64,000 nt of DNA from assembly GCF_003931915.1 (NCBI RefSeq), contig NZ_RSAA01000007.1:1-64000 (forward strand), in the 5' to 3' direction. Of the stretch, positions 1 to 7,606 are shown piece by piece. The translations under genes were made by a program, and so were the position numbers. The DNA comes from Saccharopolyspora rhizosphaerae. Lineage in GTDB: Bacteria; Actinomycetota; Actinomycetes; Mycobacteriales; Pseudonocardiaceae. How positions within the stretch are numbered: the stretch's first letter is position 1; every line of letters begins with the position of its first letter. Below the pieces are notes generated by a model. The model did not search any database. It saw nothing but the letters and a program-made list of their open reading frames with translations, and was not told where the DNA came from.

Positions 1-352
1 TCTCCAACCGGCCACGCACCCGAGCGAGATCACCCTGCTTCACAGAACAAGATCATCCCACACCAAGATCCACACCTAACAAAGCACTACTAGGACCTGT
101 GTGAACATGCGGCCGGGCCGCATCCTCCCTTCCACCACCTGAGGCGCTTTTCCCGCCGCGGGTGAGGAGCGCTTTCGTGGCGAGTACGCCGGGACGCCGT
201 GCACCCGACATACATCAGGAGCGGCGCACGGAGTCCGCGGAGGCGCTGCGCTCTCCTGTTCGGGGGTTTCCCGCCACCCGCACGGCCCAGCGGAGCGGTT
301 CTTCACCAGCTCCTGGGCCCGGTGCGGTGCGGTGTCGCTGAGCGGCGCGCTC
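1..352. other. Gene-free left edge
   Basis: I see no convincing gene here. The first 100 bases are less G+C-rich than the rest. Short open frames on both strands have the arginine/proline-rich composition of random high-GC frames. The stretch lies downstream of the amidase gene and contains one copy of a foldback element (168-247), described separately. Confidence 0.6.
168..247. repeat. Foldback element, copy B
   Basis: Arms 168-180 (AGCGCTTTCGTGG) and 235-247 (CCGCGGAGGCGCT) pair with three G-U wobbles around a 54-nt loop. The element matches a second one at 10392-10470 over most of its length, including about 21 consecutive identical bases in the 3' half of the loop. One stem pair is changed on both sides between the copies. 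This suggests a selected RNA or DNA hairpin rather than a chance inverted repeat. Confidence 0.6.
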
Positions 353-1618
353 CTAGGTCCCGGCGGCGCGGGCTCGGTCCAGAGCAGTAGTCGAGTCCTC
401 CCGTTCGGCCCGTCGAGCCGTGGCGAGCAGGGCCCTCTCGCCGTGGCGGTGCCCGATGAGCTGCACGCCCAAGGGCGCTCCGGCCTCGTCGAACTGGCCG
501 GGCACGGTGGCGGCGGGCAGGCCGAGCGCCTGCCACGGACGGCTCATGACCGGGTCTCCGGTCGCGGCGAGTCCTCGTGGTGCCGGTCCCGGAGCTGCGG
601 GTCCGACGATGGCGTCGCACTCGAGCCGGTCGAGCCGCCGGTTCGCCTCGGTGACGACCTTCCGGGCCGCGGCGTAGTCGTCGTCGCTGGTGGCCGCGCC
701 GGTGCGCAGCAGCGTGGCGAGGTGCTCGCTGATCCGGTCGGCGACGGCGAGTTCGTCAGCGCGTTCCCGCGCCGCTTCGTAGGCCATGACCACCGGGTGG
801 GCCTCGGCGAGTTCGGCGACGAGCACCTCGTGCGGGAACGCGGTGACGACCGCGCCACGGTCGCTGAGGCGCGCGCAGGCGTCGTCCACCGCTGCGCTCA
901 CGGCATCCCCCGCACCCAGGGCGGCTCCGGTCCAGCGCAGCAGTCGGGGTGCCGGTTTCGGGGCTGCTTCCGGGGTTCCGGTGAGCGCCGACCAGGCCAG
1001 GGCGAGGTCTGCGGTGGTGGCGGTGAAGAACCCGTGCGAGTCCAGGCTCGGGGCCAGTCCCACGACGCCGTCGGTGGGGATCCTGCCGTGGCTGAGCACC
1101 AGGGAGGCGACGCCGCAGAAGGCCGCGGGCCGGGTGACCGAACCCGCGGTCTGCGAGCCGATCGCCAGCGGTACGTGCCCGGCGGCCACCGCGGCCGCGG
1201 AGCCGCTCGACGACCCTCCCGGTGTGCGCTCGGGATCGGCCGGGTTGCGGGTGGGACCGGGTGAGAAGTACGCGAACTCGGTCGTCACGGTCTTGCCGAC
1301 CGGGAAGGCCCCGGCCGTGCGCCAGGCCCGGACGATCGCGGCGTCCGAGGGCGCGGGTGGGGCGTCGGCGCGGAGTTCCGTGCCGCAGCGAGTGGGAACG
1401 CCTGCCACGTCGACGATGTCCTTGACCCCGAGTGGGACACCACCCAAAGGCCCTGCGGCAGGCGCGGTTTCATCGAGGGGTTCGACCCACGCGCGCAGGG
1501 CCGGATCGGTGTCGGCGACCTTGGCGCGACTGCGCTCCAGCGCCTCCGCCGGGGTGGTGCGTCCGGCGGTCAGGTCGGCGACCAGCTCGCGCAGCGACCA
1601 GGGTTCACGCAGGTTCAC
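353..1618 (-). CDS. iacH: Amidase-signature hydrolase, IacH-like
   Basis: A 421-aa amidase-signature family enzyme. The Ser-cisSer-Lys triad is visible: Lys66 in GVKDIVD, the cis-serine in the GGSSSGS stretch (134-140) and the nucleophile Ser160 in GSQTAGSVTR. Its length is slightly short for the family (450-500) but the core is complete. The GTG start at 1618 overlaps the TGA of the upstream gene (GTGA), so translation is probably coupled. Amidase alone would be uninformative. Its position in an operon with a small IacI-like protein and a flavin reductase, facing the iacABCDE genes, identifies it as the iac-cluster amidase thought to act on a ring-opened or amide intermediate of indole-3-acetate breakdown. 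The family call is firm; the pathway role comes from synteny. Confidence 0.8.
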   Translation of the reverse strand: MNLREPWSLRELVADLTAGRTTPAEALERSRAKVADTDPALRAWVEPLDETAPAAGPLGGVPLGVKDIVDVAGVPTRCGTELRADAPPAPSDAAIVRAWRTAGAFPVGKTVTTEFAYFSPGPTRNPADPERTPGGSSSGSAAAVAAGHVPLAIGSQTAGSVTRPAAFCGVASLVLSHGRIPTDGVVGLAPSLDSHGFFTATTADLALAWSALTGTPEAAPKPAPRLLRWTGAALGAGDAVSAAVDDACARLSDRGAVVTAFPHEVLVAELAEAHPVVMAYEAARERADELAVADRISEHLATLLRTGAATSDDDYAAARKVVTEANRRLDRLECDAIVGPAAPGPAPRGLAATGDPVMSRPWQALGLPAATVPGQFDEAGAPLGVQLIGHRHGERALLATARRAEREDSTTALDRARAAGT

Positions 1619-1878
1619 GGCTGCTCCCACTCGGCGTTGGCGACCCAGTAGTCCATGCCGGAGGCGCTGACGCCGTGCCGCCACGCGGACGTGCGGCGCA
1701 GCAGCGGCTCCACCCGGGCGGTCGCCGCGTCGGCCGCCTCCGGACCGTCCTCGTCGACGAGCCAGTGCACCCACTCGACCTCGCGGCCCGCCGCGTCGTG
1801 CACGAACAGGTCCACGTGCCGCCAGCCGTAGCCGTGGGTGTCGTTGTAGCAAGTCAGCGTCATGTTCCGGTCATCCAC
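1615..1878 (-). CDS. iacI: Small protein, IacI-like by position
   Basis: A protein of about 87 aa, rich in Trp/Tyr/His, with no signal peptide or membrane segment. The GTG at 1878 is chosen because GGGAG sits six bases upstream and the codon overlaps the flavin reductase stop (1871-1873). A TTG at 1893 or ATG at 1863 are alternatives. It lies between the flavin reductase and the amidase and overlaps both neighbours. In described iac clusters a small protein of unknown function, IacI, accompanies iacG and iacH. I assign the symbol from that context and size, not from a recognised domain. It may be an accessory factor or a small cyclase-like enzyme; the sequence does not decide. Confidence 0.6.
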   Translation of the reverse strand: MDDRNMTLTCYNDTHGYGWRHVDLFVHDAAGREVEWVHWLVDEDGPEAADAATARVEPLLRRTSAWRHGVSASGMDYWVANAEWEQP

Positions 1879-2374
1879 GATGTGCTCCCGCAAGGCTGTG
1901 GAACTCCCGCTGGAAGTACACCAGAGCGCCGCTGCCCGATCGAGTGATCACCCGCTCGACGTCGACGAACATCACCGAGTGCGAGCCCTGCCTGCGCACC
2001 TGGCCGAGCCGGCCGAGGATCGACGCGGCCGCCTCGCGCAGCACCGGCACCTCCGAGAAGTCGCAGACCACACCGGCGAACCGCTCGTGCATCGGCAGCC
2101 CGGTCGCGCCCGCGAACCGCAGCGCCAGCTCCTGCTGGCCGAAGCCGAGGACGTTGACGCAGATCCGCTCGTTGGCGAGCAGCACGTCGTGGGCGCTGCT
2201 GGAGCGGTGCACGCACACCAGCATCGTCGGCGGCTCGTCGGTCACCGAGCACGCGGCGCTGACCGTGATGCCGGCCCGGCCTCGCGGCCCGTCCGTGGTG
2301 ACGATGTTGACCCCGGCCGAGAGGTTCGCCATCGCCGCGCGGAACTCCCGCTGAGCGGGCGTCAGGTCTGCCAC
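1871..2374 (-). CDS. iacG: Flavin reductase (HpaC/IacG-like)
   Basis: A 167-aa protein of the flavin reductase-like FMN-binding split-barrel family, which supplies reduced flavin to two-component monooxygenases. Family-typical features are the N-terminal FRAAMANLSAGVNIVTT segment, the GITVSAACSVTDEPPTMLVCV strand-helix region and a conserved ERFAGV stretch. The GTG start at 2374 has a strong AGGAGG site four bases upstream. An in-frame extension to 2506 reads through a low-quality leader and is rejected. Its likely partner is the acyl-CoA-dehydrogenase-like oxygenase at 4287, giving a IacG-IacA pair for the first hydroxylation of indole-3-acetate. It heads the iacG-iacI-iacH minus-strand unit. 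Confidence 0.85.
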   Translation of the reverse strand: MADLTPAQREFRAAMANLSAGVNIVTTDGPRGRAGITVSAACSVTDEPPTMLVCVHRSSSAHDVLLANERICVNVLGFGQQELALRFAGATGLPMHERFAGVVCDFSEVPVLREAAASILGRLGQVRRQGSHSVMFVDVERVITRSGSGALVYFQREFHSLAGAHRG

Positions 2375-2453
2375 GGTCCCTCCTCCCGGCCGACTCACCA
2401 CGAACCTACGGTCGTCCGGTCCGCCGCTGATATCGAGACTTCCCCGCCACACC

Positions 2454-2469
2454 CTGAAGTTTTCCCCTA
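2454..2469. promoter_or_regulatory. Shared iac promoter motif, copy 1
   Basis: The sequence CTGAAGTTTTCCCCTA lies 80-95 bases upstream of the iacG start. It matches the motif at 4190-4205 in 14 of 16 positions and contains a GAAnnnTTC dyad. Both copies read the same way on the plus strand although the genes diverge. It is a candidate operator for the pathway regulator; this is inference. Confidence 0.5.
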
Positions 2470-2518
2470 GACCTCCCCGCCCAAGCACCCCGCGGCCACC
2501 GAACACCCGAACGGAACA

Positions 2519-2574
2519 CGACGCCGCCGGGCGTCGGAAGTTCCGGTGTCGTGACCAGGGAGGAAGTCCCTCCC
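2519..2574. terminator. Possible terminator after the histidine kinase
   Basis: Two hairpins lie just downstream of the kinase gene. One is a CGACGCC/GGCGTCG stem at 2519-2536 and the other an AGGGA/TCCCT stem near 2558-2572, with a GGAAGTTCC dyad between them. No U-tract is visible, which is usual in actinomycetes. They suggest that the kinase message ends before iacG. Confidence 0.35.
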
Positions 2575-2641
2575 CGGAGTTGGTCGGTTCCAGGGGGCTC
2601 CCCGTCTCCTCGCGGGAGTCGCTGCGGTGTGCGGGGGGGTT

Positions 2642-4132
2642 CTACGCCAGGGGGAGGGAGAAGCCGAAGATCGAGCCGCCGGCCTCCCGGGGCTCGCACC
2701 AGGTGGAGCCGTGCTGGCGGTTGATGATGCGGTAGCTCAGAGCCAGCCCGATGCCGCTGCCGTGCTCCTTGCTGGTGAAGGACTCGGCGAAGAGGTCCTT
2801 CCGCACTCCCCTGCCCCGGTCGGCGACGGTGACGGTGCCGCCCTCGGGCCGGACCTCGGTGACCAGTTCGATCCGCGGGTCCGCGGAGCCGGCTTCGGCC
2901 ATCTCGTCGATGGCGTTGAAGCACAGGTTGAGCACGACCTGGCCGGTGAGCACCCGTTCGCAGCGCACCGGCACCGGTTCCTCGCTCAGCCACACGTCGA
3001 CCTCCACGCCGGCCGCCTCGGCGCGCAACCGGACGAAGTAGAGGCACTCGTCGATGACCGCGTTGAGGTCGACCACCTGCTCGACGTGCTCGAGGTGGCC
3101 CACGAAGGACCGCAGCGCGCCGACGATCGCCGACACCCGGTCGATCTGGCGGTGGGCGCTGTCGAGGCCGTACTCGAGGTGTCCGGTGGTGCCAGCGGGA
3201 ACCCGCCCGGACGACTCCAGCGCCTGCGCGTGAGCGCGGACTCCGGCGAGGAAGTTCGCGGCGGCGGCCAGCGGTTGTCCCAGTTCGTGGGCGATGGCCA
3301 TCGCCATGTCACCCATCGCGGTGTAGCGGGCGAGGTAGTTCTCGTGGCGCAGCTCCAGCTCCCGCCGTTCCTCGCCGCGGACGCGGGTGGAGACGTCGTG
3401 CAGGATCATCAGGAACGCGTCGACGTCCCGCAGACGTTCCAGCCCGCCTTCCAGCGTCACCGGCTCCGTGCCGGGGACCTCGAGGCGCACCGGCGCCACC
3501 GGGTCGGCGGCCTCGGCCGCTTCGGCCCAGGTGATCGGGGTGCCGTCGCGGCGCAACCGTGCGTAGGACTCCAGGAGTCGCCCGACCGGGGGTTCCGTGT
3601 CACCCGACAGACCGAGGTGCGCCAGGGCGGTGTCGGTGGCGAACCGGATCGCGCCCGCCGAGTCGAGCATGAACGCGACCGTGGAGGTGTGGCGCGCCAG
3701 CGCGTCGACGTAGGAGGTGGTCTGGCGCAGTTCGTGCTCCACCCGCTGCTCCCGCTCGACGTCCCGGAACTGCACCATCACCGCAGGACCCTGGGCCAGT
3801 TCGACGCGGACGGCGATCGCGTCGGTGGGGATGACCCGACCCGACCTGGACCGGTAGTGCCACTCGATGCGGCTCATGCCCTTCTCGACCGCCTCCTGCA
3901 GCCACGCGCGGCCGATCACCCGGTCGTACTGCTGCGCGGAGCTGCTCATGTGGTTGGCCTTGAGCGGCCGCAGCTCGGTGACGCTCCACTCCAGCAGGGA
4001 GCACGCGGCCGGGTTGGCCCAGAGGATGTCCTTGGTCGCCGCGTCGTGGATCAGCACGCACAGGTGAGAGGCGTGCATCATCGCGACGAAGTCGGAATCC
4101 ACCAGTTCGGGCGCCTGCGGGTCGACCACCAT
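2642..4132 (-). CDS. PAS-domain sensor histidine kinase
   Basis: A 496-aa cytosolic sensor kinase with no transmembrane segment. Two PAS-like domains (about 15-125 and 140-255) precede a HisKA/HATPase module. The phosphoacceptor His282 lies in AHELGQPLAAA, the N box is NLCFNAIDEM, the G1 box DRGRGVRKD and the G2 box GSGIGLALS. This HELGQP subtype is common in kinases sensing small organic ligands or redox through PAS. It is divergent from iacA and shares that promoter region, so I infer that it controls the auxin-degradation genes. No response regulator is visible in the window. The better-known iac clusters use a MarR regulator, so this would be a different control scheme. The Shine-Dalgarno site is weak. 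Confidence 0.85.
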   Translation of the reverse strand: MVVDPQAPELVDSDFVAMMHASHLCVLIHDAATKDILWANPAACSLLEWSVTELRPLKANHMSSSAQQYDRVIGRAWLQEAVEKGMSRIEWHYRSRSGRVIPTDAIAVRVELAQGPAVMVQFRDVEREQRVEHELRQTTSYVDALARHTSTVAFMLDSAGAIRFATDTALAHLGLSGDTEPPVGRLLESYARLRRDGTPITWAEAAEAADPVAPVRLEVPGTEPVTLEGGLERLRDVDAFLMILHDVSTRVRGEERRELELRHENYLARYTAMGDMAMAIAHELGQPLAAAANFLAGVRAHAQALESSGRVPAGTTGHLEYGLDSAHRQIDRVSAIVGALRSFVGHLEHVEQVVDLNAVIDECLYFVRLRAEAAGVEVDVWLSEEPVPVRCERVLTGQVVLNLCFNAIDEMAEAGSADPRIELVTEVRPEGGTVTVADRGRGVRKDLFAESFTSKEHGSGIGLALSYRIINRQHGSTWCEPREAGGSIFGFSLPLA

Positions 4133-4286
4133 TGGGCCAGGCTAGATCCCGGCGGCCCGGGGAGCGGAGTGGTCGTTCCGCCACCGCGGCTGAAGGATTC
4201 CCCTACCGGGCACCTGGGCAATCCCGATGTCGCGCCGCGTTGCCGCTGCTTAGCGTCGAACAGCAACCGGACACGAGGAGCGTGCC
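4133..4286. promoter_or_regulatory. Divergent kinase/iacA promoter region with motif copy 2
   Basis: This 154-base divergent region holds CTGAAGGATTCCCCTA at 4190-4205, the second copy of the motif upstream of iacG. It lies 82-97 bases before the iacA ATG. A CGAGGAGC ribosome site precedes iacA. The kinase gene lacks an obvious one. Confidence 0.5.
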
Positions 4287-5420
4287 ATGCCCCAGGAATT
4301 CGGTGGCGACGCGGCGTGGGAGGTCGTCCTGGCCGAGCTCGCCGAGCGCCGGGAGGAGTTCCACGCGCAGTCCTACGTACCGCCCGACTTCGTCGGCAGG
4401 CTCAAGGAGCTCGGCCTGTTCCGTGCTTCCACCCCGGCGAGGTTCGGCGGTGAGCCCATGCCACCGCCGGAGTTCCTGCGCCGGGTCGAGCGGATCTCGG
4501 CCGTGGACGGCTCGACCGGCTGGGTGGCCGGTTTCGGCTCCGCCGGGACCTACTTGGCGTGCCTGCCCGTCGACACCCAGGCCGAGCTCTACGCCGACGG
4601 GCCGGACCTGGTCTACGGCGGCGCGATGTTCCCGGTCAACCCGGTCACCCCGACCGAGCGCGGCTACCTGGTCAAGGGCCGGTGGCGGTTCGCCAGCGGA
4701 TGCATGGCCGCGGACGTCCTCAGCGTCGGCATCCCCGGCGACGCCGACGGCGACAACCGGCCGCGCGCGGCGATGCTGCGGCCCGAGCAGGTCGAGATCG
4801 TGCAGAACTGGGACGTCACCGGCATGCGGGCCTCGGGATCGTTCGACGTGGTGGTCGACGGGGTGGAGGTGCCGCGCGAGTGGACGTTCATCCGCGGTGG
4901 CGGGGCGAGCGTGGACGAACCGCTCTACCACTACCCGACCATCGGCTACCAGGCGCAAGTGCACGCCGCCGTGGGCCTGGGCGTGGCGCAGGCGGCCCTG
5001 GACTTCGCCGCCCAGGCCGGGTCCCGCACCGGGGTCACCGGCGCACCTCCGCTGGCCGACCGGGCCTACTACCGCACCGGTTACGCGCAGGCCGTGGCCT
5101 CGATGCGGTCGGCGCGGGCGTTCTACTACGAGCTCGCCGAGGAGGTCTGGGCCGCGGTGGCCGCCGGCCGCGAGGTCACCGACGAGCAGAACGCGCTGGT
5201 CAGGCTCTCCGCCAGCCACCTGGCCGCCACCGCCGCTCAGGTGGTGCACGAGGTGTGCGGGATCTCCGGGACCGCGACCATCGACAACGGCCACCCGCTG
5301 CAGCGGATGCGACAGGACTCGCAGGTGCCCGCGCTGCACGCGTTCCTGATGCCCTCGATGTACGACGCCGCCGGAGCCGTGCTGCTGGGACAGCCGCCGA
5401 CGGTCCCGGGTTTCCGCTGA
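4287..5420 (+). CDS. iacA: Flavin-dependent monooxygenase, IacA-like
   Basis: A 377-aa protein with the acyl-CoA dehydrogenase fold used by group D two-component flavin hydroxylases (HsaA, HpaH/C2 and IacA relatives). The N-terminal helical region is followed by a SAVDGSTGWVAGF segment, the beta-domain GRWRFASGCMAADVLS region and a C-terminal helical bundle containing VHEVCGISG. The catalytic glutamate expected of true acyl-CoA dehydrogenases is not apparent, which favours hydroxylation. It would use FMNH2/FADH2 from the flavin reductase at 1871-2374 to hydroxylate indole-3-acetate. It begins a plus-strand operon with iacB-C-D-E, and the ATG has a good GAGGAG site. The fold is certain; the substrate is inferred from the full cluster. 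Confidence 0.85.
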   Translation: MPQEFGGDAAWEVVLAELAERREEFHAQSYVPPDFVGRLKELGLFRASTPARFGGEPMPPPEFLRRVERISAVDGSTGWVAGFGSAGTYLACLPVDTQAELYADGPDLVYGGAMFPVNPVTPTERGYLVKGRWRFASGCMAADVLSVGIPGDADGDNRPRAAMLRPEQVEIVQNWDVTGMRASGSFDVVVDGVEVPREWTFIRGGGASVDEPLYHYPTIGYQAQVHAAVGLGVAQAALDFAAQAGSRTGVTGAPPLADRAYYRTGYAQAVASMRSARAFYYELAEEVWAAVAAGREVTDEQNALVRLSASHLAATAAQVVHEVCGISGTATIDNGHPLQRMRQDSQVPALHAFLMPSMYDAAGAVLLGQPPTVPGFR

Positions 5421-5439
5421 TCTCGACACAGGAGCTGCC

Positions 5440-5805
5440 ATGACCACCGCCCCGCTGCGCGTGCTGTTCTGCATCGGCATCAACCAGAACTTCTTCGACC
5501 TGCCCCAGGACGGCGTCACCGCCGGTGACGTGTGGACCGCCTTCGTCGAGATGGTGGACGGCGTCAAAGCGCTGCCCGGAGTGGACTTCATCGGCGACAT
5601 CGACGACGACAGCCACGTGGTCGGGCCCTCCGACTCGTGGCCGTGGACCTGCTACCTGCTGGCCGACGTCGACACCCAGGAGACCGTCAAGGCCGCCTGC
5701 AACCTCTTCCGGACCGTCCAGGTCGGACAGTCCGAGTGGAAGCTGTGGAAGTACGCCAAGATCGAGGCCCGGATCGGCCGGGCGCTCACGCCGCGCGAGT
5801 ACTGA
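5440..5805 (+). CDS. iacB: IacB-like small protein
   Basis: A 121-aa soluble protein with no recognised catalytic motif. It is rich in Asp/Trp and ends in IGRALTPREY. It sits 19 bases after iacA and 9 bases before the Rieske oxygenase. A protein of this size in exactly this place is IacB in the iac clusters of Pseudomonas and relatives, where it contributes to converting oxidised indole acetate intermediates; its mechanism is not settled in what I know. The assignment rests mainly on gene order. The predicted fold resembles small ferredoxin-like (dimeric alpha-beta barrel or EthD-type) proteins in composition, but I cannot prove this. Confidence 0.65.
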   Translation: MTTAPLRVLFCIGINQNFFDLPQDGVTAGDVWTAFVEMVDGVKALPGVDFIGDIDDDSHVVGPSDSWPWTCYLLADVDTQETVKAACNLFRTVQVGQSEWKLWKYAKIEARIGRALTPREY

Positions 5806-5814
5806 GGTGCCCCG

Positions 5815-7113
5815 ATGACGACCGAGATCACCGCGAGCAACGTGCACGACCTCGCGCCCGCCGACCTCGTCGCTCCCGACCAGGTGGCCGGGCGGGTCTA
5901 CACCGACCCGGACATCTTCGAGCTGGAGATGACCCGGATCTTCGAGCGGACCTGGGTGTGGGTCGCGCACGACAGCGAGCTGCCCCGTCCGGGCACGTTC
6001 AAGTCGACCCACGTCGGCAGGCAGCCGGTCATCGTCACCCGGGACCGGCAGGGCGAGGTCCGCACGGTGCTCAACCGCTGCCGCCACCGCGGTGCAAGCG
6101 TGTGCGAGCGGAAGACGGGGCGCGCCAGCGGTTTCACCTGTCCCTACCACGCCTGGTCCTACGGCCTGGACGGTTCGCTGCGCGGCGTGCCCTACCCCGA
6201 CGGCTACGCCGGGGTGATGGACCGCAGCGGGATGGGGCTCCAGCGGCTGCGCACCGAGTCCTACGGCGGGATGATCTTCGCGACCTTCGCCGAGGCCCCC
6301 GAGCCGCTGAGCGAGTTCCTCGGCGACGCGCGGACGTGGATCGACCGGTTCCTGAAGCAGGGCGGTGGGTATCCGGTGAAAGTGCTGGGGACGCACCGGT
6401 TCCGGTACCGCGGTAACTGGAAGATCCAGCTGGAGAACACCACCGACGGCTACCACTTCCCGATCGTGCACCGGTCCTGGATGGCGTCGGTGGACGCCGA
6501 AACGGCGAACATGATGAGCTTCATGACCGACCCCGAGGCCATCACCCACGACCTCGGCGGCGGGCACTCGGTCATGCAGATGGTTCCCGAGCACTCCGAC
6601 CTCGACGCGGACGACGGCACGGAGAAGCTGCAGGACCGCTTCTCACCCCTGATCTCCCAGCTGGAATCGGTCGGCGTCGAGCCGGCCGAGATCCGCCGGT
6701 TGGTGCGCGCGATGCACGGGACCGGTTTCAACCTCAACCTGTTCCCGAACGTGTCGATGTCGATCTCGTTCTTCCGGGTGCTGCGCCCGATCAGCGTGGG
6801 CGAGACCGAGATCGAGCACATCGCGATCGGCCCGGACGGGCCGCCGGAGATCACCGGACCGGTCAACCGCGAGCGGTTGCGCGCGCACGAGCACTTCCAA
6901 GGGCCGTTCGGCTTCGGCACGCCCGATGACGCCGAGGGGTGGGACCGCGTGCAGCGCGGCACCGCCGCGGCCCCGGAGATGCCGATCATGGTCAACCGCG
7001 GCCTGGGACGCGAGAAGCCGTCCCCCGAAGGCTGGCCGACTTCCCACGTCACCGACGAGACCGGCATGCGCGCCGCCTACGAGCAGTGGAAGCGGATGAT
7101 GCACGATGACTGA
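5815..7113 (+). CDS. iacC: Rieske ring-hydroxylating dioxygenase alpha subunit
   Basis: A 432-aa oxygenase large subunit. The Rieske [2Fe-2S] ligands are complete: Cys89-x-His91 (NRCRH) and Cys109-x2-His112 (TCPYH). The catalytic domain carries the mononuclear iron motif DGYHFPIVH (about residues 208-216), with the bridging Asp. It is probably the terminal oxygenase component acting on a hydroxylated indole acetate intermediate or its anthranilate-like product en route to catechol. It overlaps the beta subunit gene by eight bases. No dedicated ferredoxin or reductase gene is beside it, so electron donors must come from elsewhere. Confidence 0.88.
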   Translation: MTTEITASNVHDLAPADLVAPDQVAGRVYTDPDIFELEMTRIFERTWVWVAHDSELPRPGTFKSTHVGRQPVIVTRDRQGEVRTVLNRCRHRGASVCERKTGRASGFTCPYHAWSYGLDGSLRGVPYPDGYAGVMDRSGMGLQRLRTESYGGMIFATFAEAPEPLSEFLGDARTWIDRFLKQGGGYPVKVLGTHRFRYRGNWKIQLENTTDGYHFPIVHRSWMASVDAETANMMSFMTDPEAITHDLGGGHSVMQMVPEHSDLDADDGTEKLQDRFSPLISQLESVGVEPAEIRRLVRAMHGTGFNLNLFPNVSMSISFFRVLRPISVGETEIEHIAIGPDGPPEITGPVNRERLRAHEHFQGPFGFGTPDDAEGWDRVQRGTAAAPEMPIMVNRGLGREKPSPEGWPTSHVTDETGMRAAYEQWKRMMHDD

Positions 7114-7606
7114 CCTGCAGGCCCCGACGACGCTCGGCGACGTGCGCGTGACCCGCGCGGTCGAACTGGTGTGGCGCGAAGCCGACCTGCTCGACCGCAA
7201 GGACTACGCCACCTGGCAGGAGCTCTACGCCGACCACGGCATCTACGTCATCCCGATCGACCGCGACGCCGAGGAGTTCGACGACGTCCTCAACATGGTC
7301 TACGACGACAAGCGGATGCGGCGGTTGCGGGTGAACCGGATGACCGAGGGCTACGCGATCGCCGCCGTGGACGCGGCGACCACCGTCCGCACCGTCTCCC
7401 GCTTCGTGCCCACCGCGGTGAGCGACACCGAGGTGTCGTTGCGCGCCGCGCAGGTGCTGGTCGCCTACAAGCGCGGCACCCACGACCTGTGGGCCGCCGA
7501 CGTCGACTACACGATCCGGCTGGGAACTCCGGACACCATCGCGCGCAAAGTGGTTCGCCTCGTCAACAGCGAGGACGCCGTGCCGGCAGCGGGATTCCTG
7601 CTGTGA
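7106..7606 (+). CDS. iacD: Ring-hydroxylating dioxygenase beta subunit
   Basis: A 166-aa protein of the NTF2-like/ring-hydroxylating dioxygenase beta-subunit family. The signatures are the EADLLDRKDYATWQELYADHGIYVIP segment (typical 'E..LLD...y..Wl.ly..d..Y.vP' pattern) and the following DRDAEEFDDVLNMVYDDKRMRRLRV region. It probably forms an alpha3beta3 complex with the preceding alpha subunit. The ATG lies inside the last codons of iacC. Its own stop overlaps the GTG of the next gene, so the three are translationally coupled. Confidence 0.85.
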   Translation: MTDLQAPTTLGDVRVTRAVELVWREADLLDRKDYATWQELYADHGIYVIPIDRDAEEFDDVLNMVYDDKRMRRLRVNRMTEGYAIAAVDAATTVRTVSRFVPTAVSDTEVSLRAAQVLVAYKRGTHDLWAADVDYTIRLGTPDTIARKVVRLVNSEDAVPAAGFLL

